This document shows, piece after piece, positions 1-11,765 of a DNA stretch of 64,000 nt. The stretch's first letter is position 1; every line of letters begins with the position of its first letter. The stretch lies in NCBI GenBank assembly GCA_028641055.1, contig CM054061.1, positions 120,471,186-120,535,185 of the forward strand, in the 5' to 3' direction. Both the position numbers and the translations under genes were made by a program. The notes beneath the pieces were generated by a model. That model did not search any database, was not told the DNA's origin, and saw only the letters and a program-made list of their open reading frames with translations. This DNA comes from Alopecurus myosuroides. Taxonomy: Eukaryota; Streptophyta; Magnoliopsida; Poales; Poaceae.

Positions 1-3000
1 GATATAGAGCATGTGGTATTTATTTCATGGCATTTGGAAAAAGTTTTTAGAACAAACTTGTTCAAAATCCCAAATGTTGCTGTGGAGAAAATTCATGTTT
101 TCAGGGCTTTAATGGATTCAATTCTTGGTCTCCTCTTGTGTGTGTTCCTTATTTGATATAAGGAAGCAATGGTATTAATTTCAGCTCATTTGAGTAAAGT
201 TTCCAATAGTAACTTGTTTTAGTTTTCTGTTTCTGGAAATATTGGAATTTCTATTTAATAAGGCACTTGGCTTTTCTTTAACAATGCTTTGCCAAAATAT
301 TTATGTGACTAGAGATAGCAAGTCAATGCTCTCCAATACCTTTGTTTTTAATCTTGCAAGGTTGGAAAAACATTTGATAATATTTTGGTGAAGCATTTCA
401 GAATGCCTCTTTTTCTGATAATCTTTTTAGGGAAATTTATTAAGTGTTTCCTCTTTCTTAATTTAGAACTTGGAATAATATTCCACAAGTATGGGATTCC
501 TAAGATGTTTTTGGAAAACTCTTTGATCAATATTTACTTTAGAAAATATTGTCAAAGTCATTGGAACAATATGTTGAATATTTTGTTTTCAATTTCTTAG
601 CCATGTAAGTTTATATAATTAGTTTGTTTAGTTGCACTCAAACAAATACAATCAAAGTTTAATTGTCACAAACAAAGTTTAATTGTCAAGCAATTAGCAA
701 AACAATTGTGTTAACAGGTATTCCAAAATTGGGATGTGACAAGCACTGCCCATTGCCGCATGTAGCATCATCTACGACTGACTGTAGCACCCGAATCGCA
801 GCTCGCGCCGCTGTCTCTCCTAGGAGCACCGGTGTACCAAAGCCCGACAGTTGCGCCTGTGTCCACTAGATGCTGGGCTGCTCACAATAGCCAGCACCTC
901 CGCCGCTACCGGCAACAACCGGCGGTAACAACGCGCATGTGCCTTGGCAACAACCGGCAGCGACGGCGTCCGCCCCATGGGCCTCGATTTGAAGCTGTGA
1001 TGGGGTTGTCGACTCCATGGAGGTGGCAAGGGACGGGAGAGGCCGAGGTAGGAGGAGCACATCAGGAGGGGACATCCCGGAGTAGGAGTGGCCGCGGAAT
1101 GAGCTCAAATCCGTGGCGGAGCGACGGCCGGGGCTCACGCTAGTGGGGAATATTTTTGCGTGCAGAAGAAAGGTGGGGAGACCGGTCGCAAGGCAAGCGA
1201 TAAGGCGAAAGGTGGGCCCTCGTCCATTAACTGTCGTTGTTTCCACCGCTGGTATTGGACGCGTGGCGCACGGTCCATGCGGAGGATAAGTGCGCGTAAT
1301 CCCCCGGAGGGTAGTTAGCGTTTCCCTAACAGGAAACAGTAAAACGGGTGAAACTAGGAGGACCTACATCGATTAAGAGCCCTTAACAATACGATTTGAG
1401 CCTACAGTCCAGATTCCGTTGCTAATCCCGGGTCCTTTTTCACCTCAGCTTTCCTCGCAATGGTTCAACCACACATTCCACGGAATGTCTTACGGGGTGC
1501 TACTCTGCGGACCACCTAGCCCATTTCTTGTTGATTGGATTGTATTGGATTATTTGGCCTCTCCGGGTGGCCTTCTAAAATTTCTTGCAACGGCAGAGCC
1601 GCTTATCCTTTCACTCATCACTCAACTAAAAAAAAGAAACTTCCCACAAAAGAATTAAAAAAAGGAAACGCTTATCCTTTCGTCCCCAACGGCACTGGAA
1701 TTGCCTGATCGCACTCGCACGGCGGGCGATGGACGAGGAAGCCACAATGCGGGGCTGCGGGCGGTCAACCCGAACTGCTCCAATGCCGAAAACCCCTTCC
1801 ACCGCTGCGACGCCGAAAAAAACTTCCGCCGTGCCCTAGTACTGGCCAGAGGAGGCTGAGGTGGGAGCGATGTAGCGGCAGGCGGTCAATAGGGAATGCC
1901 CTGCCCTTCAACGTTAATACGTGCATAATAGAGGGCGATGCGGGTGACGGAAGCGGCAGCGCGAAGGTGCGTGCGGCGGCGCCCTGGAAGGAGAAAATGG
2001 CAGGGGCCGACATAGGATTATAGGCGGCCATGGGCGACAGCGGTCGAGCGGCGCGCGAGGTTAGTATATTTGTCCCGAATCCATGTCGCTGGTGTTGACA
2101 TATAGAGCTAGTTAAGGTATATGTTCCACGTGCGAGTTTTTGTTCTCTGCCACCCAAATGGATATTGTCTTGCCCGTTGATGGCAGCGACGAGGCTTGAA
2201 CTGCGCGCAAACAGCGGCTGGGCTTCTTGCTTGACGGCCTGCCATTGTTCCATCAGCCTGCCCACCTGGCCCATCATTCATGGTCCCCAAATCACCGAGT
2301 GTTAATCATGGTGGTACCTCCTCTAATTATGGTCCTTAATCTCGTTTTAATTGTCGGTTCTTTCTCCAGTATATATATGCTACACGAATCAATTTTGTTT
2401 AGCCATTCTGTTTCCCTTGCATCCTCCTATTGTTCTTCGAAGATGTTGGTTGCGTAAGGTTGCATTCCCTGTTTATCCCTCATTGTTGCTCTTCCCCGTA
2501 AGTTCATCCATGTGACCATTACTTACCCGACTGACCTCCTATTATTTGTTTCAGGCATATCTGTGGTTGTTCATCAAGGGTTTCAATTGAGGGGCTGCTC
2601 AGTTTATTACTGTATTTTTAATTTCCAAACATGGCTGTTGGACAGGTAAATTTATTCGTGCTATTTTACCTGTGTTTGCTGATCCATTGAAGCTATTACT
2701 TACCTCTTTTCTTCACTTGCATTGTTATGTACTGTCTGCAAATAGTTCAGTTTTTAACCATCGAGAAATACATTTTCCTTAATTGCTGCCTTCGGTTAGC
2801 ATAACACAGGCGGGATCTGGCCACCTCTGTGTACGTATCATTATCAGATTTAGATCGAGGTGAGCACAATATGTCATATTGCATTGTACGGCTTCTGCTA
2901 GACCTTTTGCTTGATATTTCTTACAAGAAACGGTGACATGATCTTGCATATTTCTTTTGTCTCGGTTGTGCTAAATGAGCAATTAAGTTCTGGGGTCGCT

Positions 3001-3930
3001 GTGAATGGATTAGTCGTCACCAACGAACACGGCTACTCAAACCTGGGGTTCACACTATTCATGACTTAAAGGTACGAAGCTTAAAAGATTTGTTGAAAAT
3101 GATTGATTACAACATATATCTGTTTGTTACGTTTCAGCGTGTGATGATATCCTAGATGATCTCTGAAGCTTATTCGGCATGACGAATGCAAACCATTTTT
3201 TTCAGAAGTTCCGTCGCTTCGTAATGAGAGCTCTTTTTTTAAATTGTAATCATAGTCTTGCGCTGATTTGATTGGAAAAGCTGATGGCTAAGTTGCTTTT
3301 ATCATTTTTAAAGCAACCTAGGATTCTGTATTTTTATTGTTGGTGTTGTTTGTTCTAAATTCTTAGGAGGTTTTAATAACACATACACGTTGTGTGCATT
3401 CATAGTTTGGCTTACATGAAAAGTAAAGCGTGCAACTAATGATAGTAATAATAAAAGAGGCAATAGCTATTCCAGCTTCTCCATCATTATTCATTTATTT
3501 TATGCGAGACAACCGGTGACATACACAATACATGATTTTTTTTGTAGAATTCCAAGGAGAAAAGTTTGGATATTGTATGTGTAACTATGGGACAAAATAT
3601 GGAAATAATAATAAATTTCAAGCGTGGTCGTTTTCTCATTAGACCCTCACGAGGTATTAATTGTCCTGTTTTATCATCGTCATCATTCATCCTTTCCTCT
3701 GGTTTTGATCCATTATTCCCCTCCCAAAGCTGCATGCATGGAAATTTGGTGGATTGATCCAATGGTTGGCCCGGTTGAAAGTGTTGAATGAATGTATATG
3801 TTTCAGTTTGTTTTGTCATGTTTTTAGTTCTGTTGCATTGTGTACGATTTGATCGGGACTCTTTGTGCCCATCAGGAGCATGGTGAGAGGCAGCAATGAA
3901 GTGACATTCATCATAGGTTTACTCTGTGTT
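1..3930. other. Intergenic region, no supported gene
   Basis: AT-rich sequence with two GC-rich islands (about 740-1330 and 1680-2240). The islands are open in several frames on both strands, but the translations look like low-complexity shadows and I recognise no domain. Splice-like signals occur between 2631 and 3150 (for example a short ATG-started segment followed by GTAAAT at about 2650), but no continuous reading frame can be built from them. I see no clear transposon ends here. Confidence 0.5.
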
Positions 3931-3933
3931 TTA

Positions 3934-4238
3934 GGGCTCCTTTGATTCATAGGATAGCAAAAGTGTATGAACAGTAAACCCATAGGATTAGAATGTCATG
4001 TCTAGTTGATTCCTATGGGAAGAGCAATTGTGTTTGATGACAAAGGAAAAGTAAAATAATTATAAAATGATCTTGAAGTGAATGTTAGAATTCCTATGGG
4101 ATGTAGTACAATGAATCCTATGGGAAAATTTCCTATAGGAGCCTATCCTATAAATCAAACAACCAACGTAGGGAATATTCCTATAGGATAAAATCCTCCA
4201 AAAAAAACCTATGAGTTTCCTTTTAAACAAAGGAGCCC
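3934..4238. mobile_element. Tourist/Harbinger-like MITE
   Basis: A 305-bp segment bounded by the terminal inverted repeat GGGCTCCTTTG at the left and CAAAGGAGCCC at the right. It is flanked by TTA (3931-3933) and TTA (4239-4241), the 3-bp target duplication expected for Harbinger-superfamily MITEs. The interior is AT-rich, repeats variants of the motif CCTATGGGA/TCCTATAGGA, and has no coding capacity. Short size, terminal repeats and TTA duplication make a non-autonomous Tourist-type element the best reading. Confidence 0.85.
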
Positions 4239-4477
4239 TTAATCCTTTGAAAACAAGCAGATAACAATCAGTTTTTCTTAGTATTCACTATGTGATGTTA
4301 TATTTCCTTTAACTATTGTTCATGTTTGTGCAGTGAAAAGGAATATAAGCTTTGGAAAGTCATGTCTGTGTGACTTGAGCGATTCTAAAGGAGATGGTCC
4401 CTTTATACACCGGCTCCCCAGATTACTGTAATTTTTGCCTCTGTTGCCCTTAGCTCATATTATTCCAATGTGTTGCA

Positions 4478-6127
4478 TGAAGGGTACGTTGCATACAAAA
4501 CAAAAAAATTCCTACGCGATATAAACCCGAATGGCCAAGATCTAATCTATGAGATGAAAAGCAACAGGGAGAAAGAGAGTCTTGAGATAACATACCCTCG
4601 AAGACTCAAAGTGGTACGGGATAAGATCTCGTTGTTGGCGTAGTCGTACTCACGCCGATCCCGAGCGAGAATAAGTGCACCTCAATCTGGTGGTGCCTCC
4701 GTAATCGGTCACACGTTCAGCTCGATGAAGACTTCCGTTCCCTCAATCCAGCGGGTTACGGAGGTAGAGGATCCCCCGGAATTCCAGCAGCACGAGGCAT
4801 GGTGGTGGTGAAGAATCCCACGGTCAGGGCTTCGCCAAGACGGAGACCATGGAATGGAGCAGCAGGTGGAGGGAAAAGGAACTGGGCAAGTGTGTGAAGA
4901 AGAGGGGGCTCTCACCCTCCTTTTATAGGGGAGGGGGAGGCAGCCCAAAGGGGGGGTGCGGCCAGCCATGGGTGCCCCCAACCCTTCCTCTCTTCATGTG
5001 AGTGGAAGCCACACTCACACCCACTCATATTTCCTTAATTTTCCACTTAGAATATCCAAAGGTTTTTCTTTAATAAATAAATAAAACATTTTTATTTCTT
5101 TATTTATATTAGTTAATTCCATTAACAAACATTTGCATGCAGCACCTCGAATCATTTGTTAATTCTATTAACAACCATTCGACGAAAAACCCCTTGAACT
5201 ATTTCAATTTTCCTCGAAACAATTTCGGACCTGCCGAAAATATTCTTCGGTATTCCGTATCCTCTCTAAAGCTTCATAGAACCTTAAGTGTGTCACCCTA
5301 CGGTTCACGAATATTATAGACATGATCGAGACTCCTCTCTGATCAATAATCAACAGCGGGATCTGGAGATCCCTGATGACTCCTATATATTCAACGATGA
5401 CTCTCGTGATCGTGTGAACCTTTCAACGTCTTAACGATTTCCTTTTGTCTCGCAATATTTTACTTGTCCGATCTCTGATCATCGGTATCCACCATACCTT
5501 GTTCGATCTCGTTATCCGACAAGAACTCTTTTCTCGTTCACGTGATATAACATCCTTGTGATCATATCACGTGCTTGCAAGCGGTGTCGATGTGATATCA
5601 CCGAGAGGACCCTGAGTATATCTATCCGTCATATTGGATGGACAAATCCCATTATTGATCCATGAGCTTAACCTAACACTTTCCGAATATCTAATGCCAC
5701 CTTTATAGTCACCCTGTTACGGTGTGACGTTTGATGTCATCAAATTATTCTTTCGGTATTAGTGATTAACATGATCTCATGGTCTAAGGAACAATGTTAC
5801 TCCGAATGTAAGACATAACAACAAAACTAAATGACTTGATCGTATTGTTATACTTAGTTAGGGTCTAAGTTCATCACGTCATTCTCCTAATGACATGACC
5901 CCGTTATTAACAACATCCAATGTCTATGATCAGGAAACCTTGATCATCTGTTAATTAACGAGCTAGTTAAAAGAGAGGCTTCACTAGGAACGCTGGTTTC
6001 TTTATTAATCACACATGTATTAATGTTTCCGGTTAATACAATTCTAGCATGAGAAATAAACATCTATCATAAACAAGGAATAACGTAATAAACACTTTAT
6101 TATTGCCTCTCGGGCATATTCCCTTCA
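4478..6127 (-). repeat. 3' LTR of the Copia element
   Basis: A 1,650-bp LTR that, read on the minus strand, starts TGAAGGGAATATG next to the polypurine tract and ends CGTACCCTTCA. It matches 20208-21678 with scattered substitutions and small indels. It is complete, unlike the right-hand copy. The minus-strand reading frames inside it are not genes. Confidence 0.9.
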
Positions 6128-6140
6128 GTCTCCCACTTGC
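6128..6140 (-). other. Polypurine tract of the Copia element
   Basis: The minus strand reads AAGTGGGAGAC directly before the LTR start. This is the expected position and composition for the plus-strand DNA priming site of the element. Confidence 0.7.
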
Positions 6141-6160
6141 ACTAGGGGCAATAATCTATA

Positions 6161-7770
6161 TTACATAGTGATGAATCTAACACCCATTGAGTTCTGGTGT
6201 TGATCATGTTTTGCCCTTGAGAGAGGTTTAGTCAATGGATCTGCCACATTCAGATTCGTATGTACTTTGCAAATCTTCACATCCCCATCAGCGACATGTT
6301 CACGGATGGAGTGAAAACGGCGCTTGATATGTTTGGAATTCTTGTGAGACATTGGCTCCTTAGCATTCGATATGGCACCATTGTTGTCACAATAGATAAC
6401 CATTGGATCTAACGCACTCCGAACCACGCCTAGTTTGGATATGAACTCCTTCATCCAAACTGCTTCCTGTGTTGCCTCCGAGGCAGCAACATATTCTGCT
6501 TCTGTTGATGATCTCGCCACCACGGATTGCTTGGAACTCCTCCAGCTTACTGCTCCTTCATTCATAACAAATACGTACCCGGACTGAGACTTAGAGTCAT
6601 CCGGATAAGTGTCGAAGCTAGCATCGACGTAACATCTTGCGACGAGCTCTTCTTCACCGCCATATATGAGAAATATATCCTTAGTTCTTCTCAAGTACTT
6701 AAAGATATTCTTGATCGCCGTCCAGTGTTCCAAACCTGGATCGGATTGGTACCTACTAGTCAAACTAATAGCGTGTGCCACATCTGGTCTTGTACATAGC
6801 ATAGCATATATGATAGAACCTATGGCTAAAGCATAGGGAGTCTTATTCATCCTTTCTCTATCTTCTGCTGTAGCTGGACATTGAGTCTTACTCAACGTTT
6901 TGCCTTGCAACATAGGTAAGAACCCCTTCCTACTATCTTCCATTCTGAACTTCTTCAGAATCTTGTCAAGGTATGTACTTTGCGAAAGTCCAATTAAGCG
7001 TCTTGATCTATCACTGTAGATTTTGATGCCTAATATATAAGCTTCTTCACCGAGGTCTTTCATCGAAAAACTACTGTTCAAATAACCTTTTACGCTTTTT
7101 AAAAGTTCTATATCATTTCCAAACAACAATATGTAATCCACATATAGTACTAGAAATGCTACAGACTCCCACTCACTTTCTTGTAAATACAAGCTTCTCC
7201 GTATGTTTGGACAAATCCAAACCCTTTGATCACCTTATCAAAATGGGGGTTCCAACTCCGGGATGCTTGCTTCAGTCCATAAATGGAACGTTGAAGCTTA
7301 CACACCTTGTCAGCATCCTTAGGATCAACAAAACCTTTGGGTTTCATCATACACAACTCTTCCTCAATGTCATCATTAAGAAACATCGTTTTGACATCCA
7401 TGTGCCAGATTTCATAATCGAAAAATACAGCAACTACTAACATAATCCTAACTGACTTAAGCATCGCTACTGGTGAGAAAGTCTCATCATAGTCAACTCC
7501 TTGAATTTGTCGGAAACCTTTTGCGACAAGTCGAGCTTTATAGACAGTCATATTACCATCTGCGTCAGTTTTCTTTTTAAAGATCCATTTGTTCTCAACG
7601 GCCTTGTGGTCATTGGGTAAGTCCACCAAAGTCCAAACTTGGTTTTCGTACATGGATCCTATTTCGGATTTCATGGATTCAAGCCATTTGTTGGAATCTG
7701 GGCTCATCATCGCTTCATCATACGTCGCAGGGTCATCACCTCCATCTACCATGAAGTTTAATACGGGATC
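6161..7770 (-). pseudogene. Copia RT-RNase H, inactive
   Basis: Two minus-strand reading frames (7752-7159 and 7192-6161) cover the Copia reverse transcriptase and RNase H. RT landmarks include NKWIFKKKTDADG, YKARLVAKGF and LQRSIYGLKQASRSW. The catalytic YVDD box reads YVDY at about 7130, so the second aspartate is lost. RNase H follows with CYVDAS, SSTEAEYVA and YCDNNGA, and the C-terminus TNLNVADPLTKPL is typical. A frame change separates the two halves near 7160-7190. The product would be the replication enzyme of the element; the lost aspartate alone predicts no polymerase activity. Confidence 0.88.
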
Positions 7771-7779
7771 TCCGTACAG

Positions 7780-8836
7780 TTAAGGAGTTGTATGTTCCCT
7801 AGTTGACTTGCGAGGTGCGGTAGTTTCCTCTTCTGGAGTTTCATGATCTTGATCATTAGCTCTCTCTTCAACTGACAGGGTCGGCACCGGAACAACTTCC
7901 GGCGCTGCGCTACTTGCCATTCCAAGAAGAGAAGGTTCAGTAACCTCGTCGAGTTCTACCTTCCTACTATTCACATCTTTCGAGAGAAACTCCTTCTCCA
8001 AAAAGGATCCATTCTTGGAAACAAAAATCTTGCCTTCGGATCTGTGATAGAAGGTGTACCCTATTGTTTCTTTAGGGTATCCTATGAAGACGCATTTTTT
8101 CCGCTTTGGGTTTGAGTTTATCAGGTTGAAGTTTCTTCACATAAACATCTCATCCCCAAACTTTTAGAAATGACAGCTTAGATTTGTTTCCAAACCATAA
8201 TTCATATGGTGTCGTTTCAACGGATTTAGATGGTGCCCTATTTAAAGTGAATGCAGCGGTCTCTAGTGCATAACCCCAAAACGATAGTGGCAAATCTGTA
8301 AGAGACATCATAGATCGAACCATATCCAATAAAGTACGATTACGACGTTCAGAAACACCATTACGCTGTGGTGTTCCGGCAGGTGTGAGTTGTGAAACTA
8401 TTCCACATTGTTTCATATGCATGCCAAACTCGTAACTTATATATTCACCTCCACAATCAGATCGTAGAAATTTAATCTTTCTGTTACGATGATTTTCAAC
8501 TTCACACTGAAATTGTTTGAACTTTTCAAATGTCTCAGATTTATGTTTCATTAAGTAAATATACCCATATCTACTCCAATCATCTATGAAAGTGACAAAA
8601 TAACGATATCCACCGCATGCCGATACACTCATTGGTCCACACACATCAGTATGTATGATCTCCAGTAAGTCTGTCGCCCGTTCCATGGTTCCAGGAAACG
8701 GGGTTCTAGTCATCTTGCTCATAAGGCATGGTTCACATGTTTCAAATGATTCATAATCAAGTGATTCTAAGAGTCCATAAGAATGGAGCTTCTTCATGCA
8801 TTTAACACCAATATGACCTAAACGGTAATGTCACAT
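7780..8836 (-). pseudogene. Copia integrase, disrupted
   Basis: The main frame (8797-8150) carries the integrase core. The D-D-E triad is visible as HTDVCGP, LRSDCGGEY and NGVSERRNRTL. The zinc-binding N-terminus lies just upstream (RLGHIGVKCMKKLHSYG) with CEPCLMSK for the later cysteines, but a TGA at 8831-8833 cuts the frame inside it. Downstream, the frame breaks near 8150 and resumes at 8001-7780, an acidic linker before RT. The catalytic residues survive, but the polyprotein cannot be made in one piece. Confidence 0.85.
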
Positions 8837-9250
8837 GTAAGTAGCAATATCATCATTTAACTTAATTCTTTTGGCATTCACATTATGAATATGTGTATCA
8901 ATACTATCAAGATTCAAAATAAATAAACCATTCTTCTCAGGTGCATGACCATAAAAGATATTATTCATATAAATCGAACAACCATTGTTCTCAGACTGAA
9001 AGGAATAACCATTACGCATTAAGCAAGATCCAGAAACGATATTCATGCTTAATTCAGGCACCAAATAACAATTATTGAGGTTTATAACTAATCCCGATGG
9101 TAGACGTAGAGGCAGCGTCCCGACGGCGATCACATCAACTCTTGATCCATTGCCGACGCGCATCGTCACCTCATCCTTTGCCAGTGGTCGCTTATTCTGC
9201 AGCTCCTGTTTCGAGTTACATATGTGAGCAACCGAACCAGTATAAAATAC
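8831..9250 (-). pseudogene. Copia protease, catalytic Asp lost
   Basis: The minus strand encodes the retropepsin domain between the gag zinc knuckle and integrase. In the gag frame a TAG (9251-9253) is followed by VFYTGSVAHICNSKQ. The family motif at this point is D-T-G-S, so the catalytic aspartate codon has become TAT (Tyr, 9242-9244). The rest (residues such as LPLRLPSGLVINLNNCYLVPEL) continues to the TGA at 8831. The protease would normally cut the gag-pol polyprotein; here it is both detached and inactive. Confidence 0.8.
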
Positions 9251-10063
9251 CTAGGTGCTACTGTGAGTACTAGTAAGGTATACATCAATAACAAGTATAT
9301 CATATATACCTTTGTTCACTTTGCCGGCCTTCTTATCTGCCAGATATTTCGGGCAATTGCGCTTCCAGTGGCCAGTACCCTTGCAATAAACGCACTCGGT
9401 CTCAGACTTAGGGTCATACTTGGTTTTCTTCTCAGGAGCAGCAACAAATTTGCCACCCTTGTTGAAGTTTACCCTTGGCTTTCCTTTCTTTCCTTTCTTG
9501 AAACTAGTGGCCTTATTGATCATCAACACTTGATGTTCTTTCTTGATCTCCACTTCAGCAGTTTTAAGCATCGAGAGAAGCTCAGGAAGAGACTTCTTCA
9601 TGCCTTGCATATTATAGTTCATCATGAAGTTTTTGTAACTAGGTGGCAGAGATTGGAGAACACGATATATCCCTAGCTCAATGGGAATCGTTATTCCGAA
9701 GGATATGAGCTTATCAGCGTACGCAGACATTTTGAGTACGTGCTCACTAACAGAGTTGTTCTCTTCCATAATGCAGCTAAAGAACTTTTCTGAAGCGTCA
9801 TAACTCTCAACTGCGGCATGGGTATCGAAAATCATTTTAAATTCTCCCATTGTGGCATATGCAGTGTTGTTCTCGAAACGTTTTCGCAGCTCTGGCTCTA
9901 ATCCATGGAGGATGCCGCAGTGAACTATACCGTGGTCTTCTTGTTGAGTCAGATAAACATTTTTATCTTCGTCAGAAGCATCATCAGCGGGTTGGTCAAC
10001 TAGCGGTGCATCAAGCACATCGAGCTTCTTGCAAGCGGTGAGGAGAATCCTCAGGTTAAGTGC
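9251..10063 (-). pseudogene. Copia gag, 3' part
   Basis: The minus-strand frame encodes the nucleocapsid-capsid protein of the Copia element. It begins inside the codons next to the nested insertion (NLRILLTACKKLDVLDAPL) and runs through a capsid region to a CCHC zinc knuckle, CVYCKGTGHWKRNC (C-X2-C-X4-H-X4-C), at about 9400-9340. It is truncated upstream by the element at 10064-18950; the missing start lies at 18951-19003. The reading frame from the break to the TAG at 9251 is otherwise open. Confidence 0.85.
10059..10063. repeat. Target-site duplication AGTGC, left copy
   Basis: AGTGC here and at 18951-18955 flank the nested Athila-type element exactly. This marks a 5-bp duplication made by an LTR-retrotransposon integrase. 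Confidence 0.9.
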
Positions 10064-11765
10064 TGATGGCTAGGTTGAGACTCCAAGTGCAGAGTGTGTA
10101 GCTAGTGGCAAGCCTTCTTCCCCACGAGGGTGACTCGAGGGTTTATATCGAACTCTTGGAGAGCCAGTATTTCAGCAGTTGTCTTCCAAGCTTCCTCCAG
10201 GATCCTGCAAACAAGTAGAGAATTTTGTGCCCTAAACCTCACCAAGTGGTTGTCAAGCACAAGGTGTGAGACTTCTAAATTGCAATGCAAAACTGAAAGT
10301 AAATGTGCAATAATTAAATCTACTACTAAATGCAAATGAGAAAATAAATATGCAATGGATTGTTTTTGTATTTTTTTGATGCAAGTGGTGATGGAGATAA
10401 TGTAAATTCGAATTGGAGATGCAAGTAAAGTAAAGTGCAAGTAAAGTAAATTGCAGCAAAGTAACTAGAGTGTTTTCTTATATTTAAAATAGGACCGGGG
10501 TACATGGTTTCACACTTGCATTCTCTCAAATAAAGTGATACACGGTGGACATAAAGAATTATATGTGAGATTACAATAACATGTTTAACATTGAGTACTT
10601 TCATATGGGCATCACGTCCTAGCATAGAGATCTCTACGGTCATATTGATCCCTCTTATACTCCACCAAGATGCGAAATAAATCATAACACCTCGATAATT
10701 AAGGAAAAGCCAGATTATAGATTTAAGCAATGTGACATGAAGTTGAAGTAAGAACTTGCTAGATCTAGTCATGGAGATTGATTAGTGTCACTTCAAATCC
10801 CCGGTAACAAGGTACTCCTTTTTATCCCTAGTGAGGTAACTAAGAAAGGTTTAACAAAACCTAAGTGGATCGCTGAACTTCTGTCACTTTCACAGCACTA
10901 GCCACCCCCCGTTACTCCAACTAATGCACCCATCACCCCACACACGCTCTCAAGAACTAGATTGATCAAAGCTAGCAAATAAGAACGGGGTACATAAGAT
11001 ACATCTACTCAAATAACTCAAGAGAAACAATTGCAATCTCAGATTCAATAACTCATAGAAAAGATCCACCACATAGGAATTACAACGGTGCCCGTAATCA
11101 TGTGAGGCAGCTCATACGGATCTAATTAGTGAAGCACATAGAGAGAGATATACAAGTGCTACTTCCACAAACCCATAGCCCTGGGGTGGACTACTCCCTC
11201 TTCATGGAGATGTCGATGGAGATGACGTTGGAGGGGTAGGAGATCACACCGGCGGCGCCCCGCCGGAGTTTTCCTCCTCCAATCTGGAACTCCAGGTCTC
11301 TGTTTCGGTGTTTCGGCGGCGCTCTTCTCCGTAAGGGTACGGGGACCCTTTTTATAGTCGGTTTTAGGTCAAGACGAAGTCGGTAAGTCGAAGATGGAAG
11401 GAATTGGCGCCACAGGGGCCAAAAGGGGGCCTCTCACGCGGCCAAGGAATCTGGCCACGTGGAGGGTCCTCTTTTGGGCCTCCTTGCCCAATTCTCGTGG
11501 ATTCTTCGCCCGCAAGTCTTCTCCTTCCAAGAAAATGACCCCCGCAGATTTTCAGGTGATTTCACGGAAGTTTGCCCCCTGAAATGTCAAAAATATAGAA
11601 AACGGGGTTTCTGTCAGGCAGTGTTAATTCCATAAAAGTTGGGGGACTTTGTAATTTAACCCCAAAATACTATAAAACATTGAATTATACCCTTATATGA
11701 TGCAATATGTAATAGAAAACCATGTGAAAATATGCAAAATTCATCTATGCATTTTACATGCATCA
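10064..11765 (-). repeat. 3' LTR of the Athila-type element
   Basis: 1,702 bp, nearly the same as 17248-18950. It contains a minus-strand TATA box (TATAAAAAG at 11348-11356). The apparent 148-residue reading frame at 10326-10772 recurs in every LTR copy and is not a gene. Confidence 0.92.
11348..11356 (-). promoter_or_regulatory. TATA box in the 3' LTR
   Basis: The minus strand reads TATAAAAAGGG. The same box is present in the 5' LTR near 18533-18541, where it would drive transcription of the element. Confidence 0.6.

Noticed and set aside
1765..2277. 170-residue minus-strand open frame in a GC-rich island
   Set aside because: Frames on both strands are equally open, there is no recognisable domain, and no promoter or splice support was seen.
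10326..10772. 148-residue minus-strand open frame, repeated at 16748-17194 and 17510-17956
   Set aside because: It lies wholly in LTR sequence and appears in each LTR copy. Composition is LTR-like and there is no domain, so it is a by-product of the repeat.
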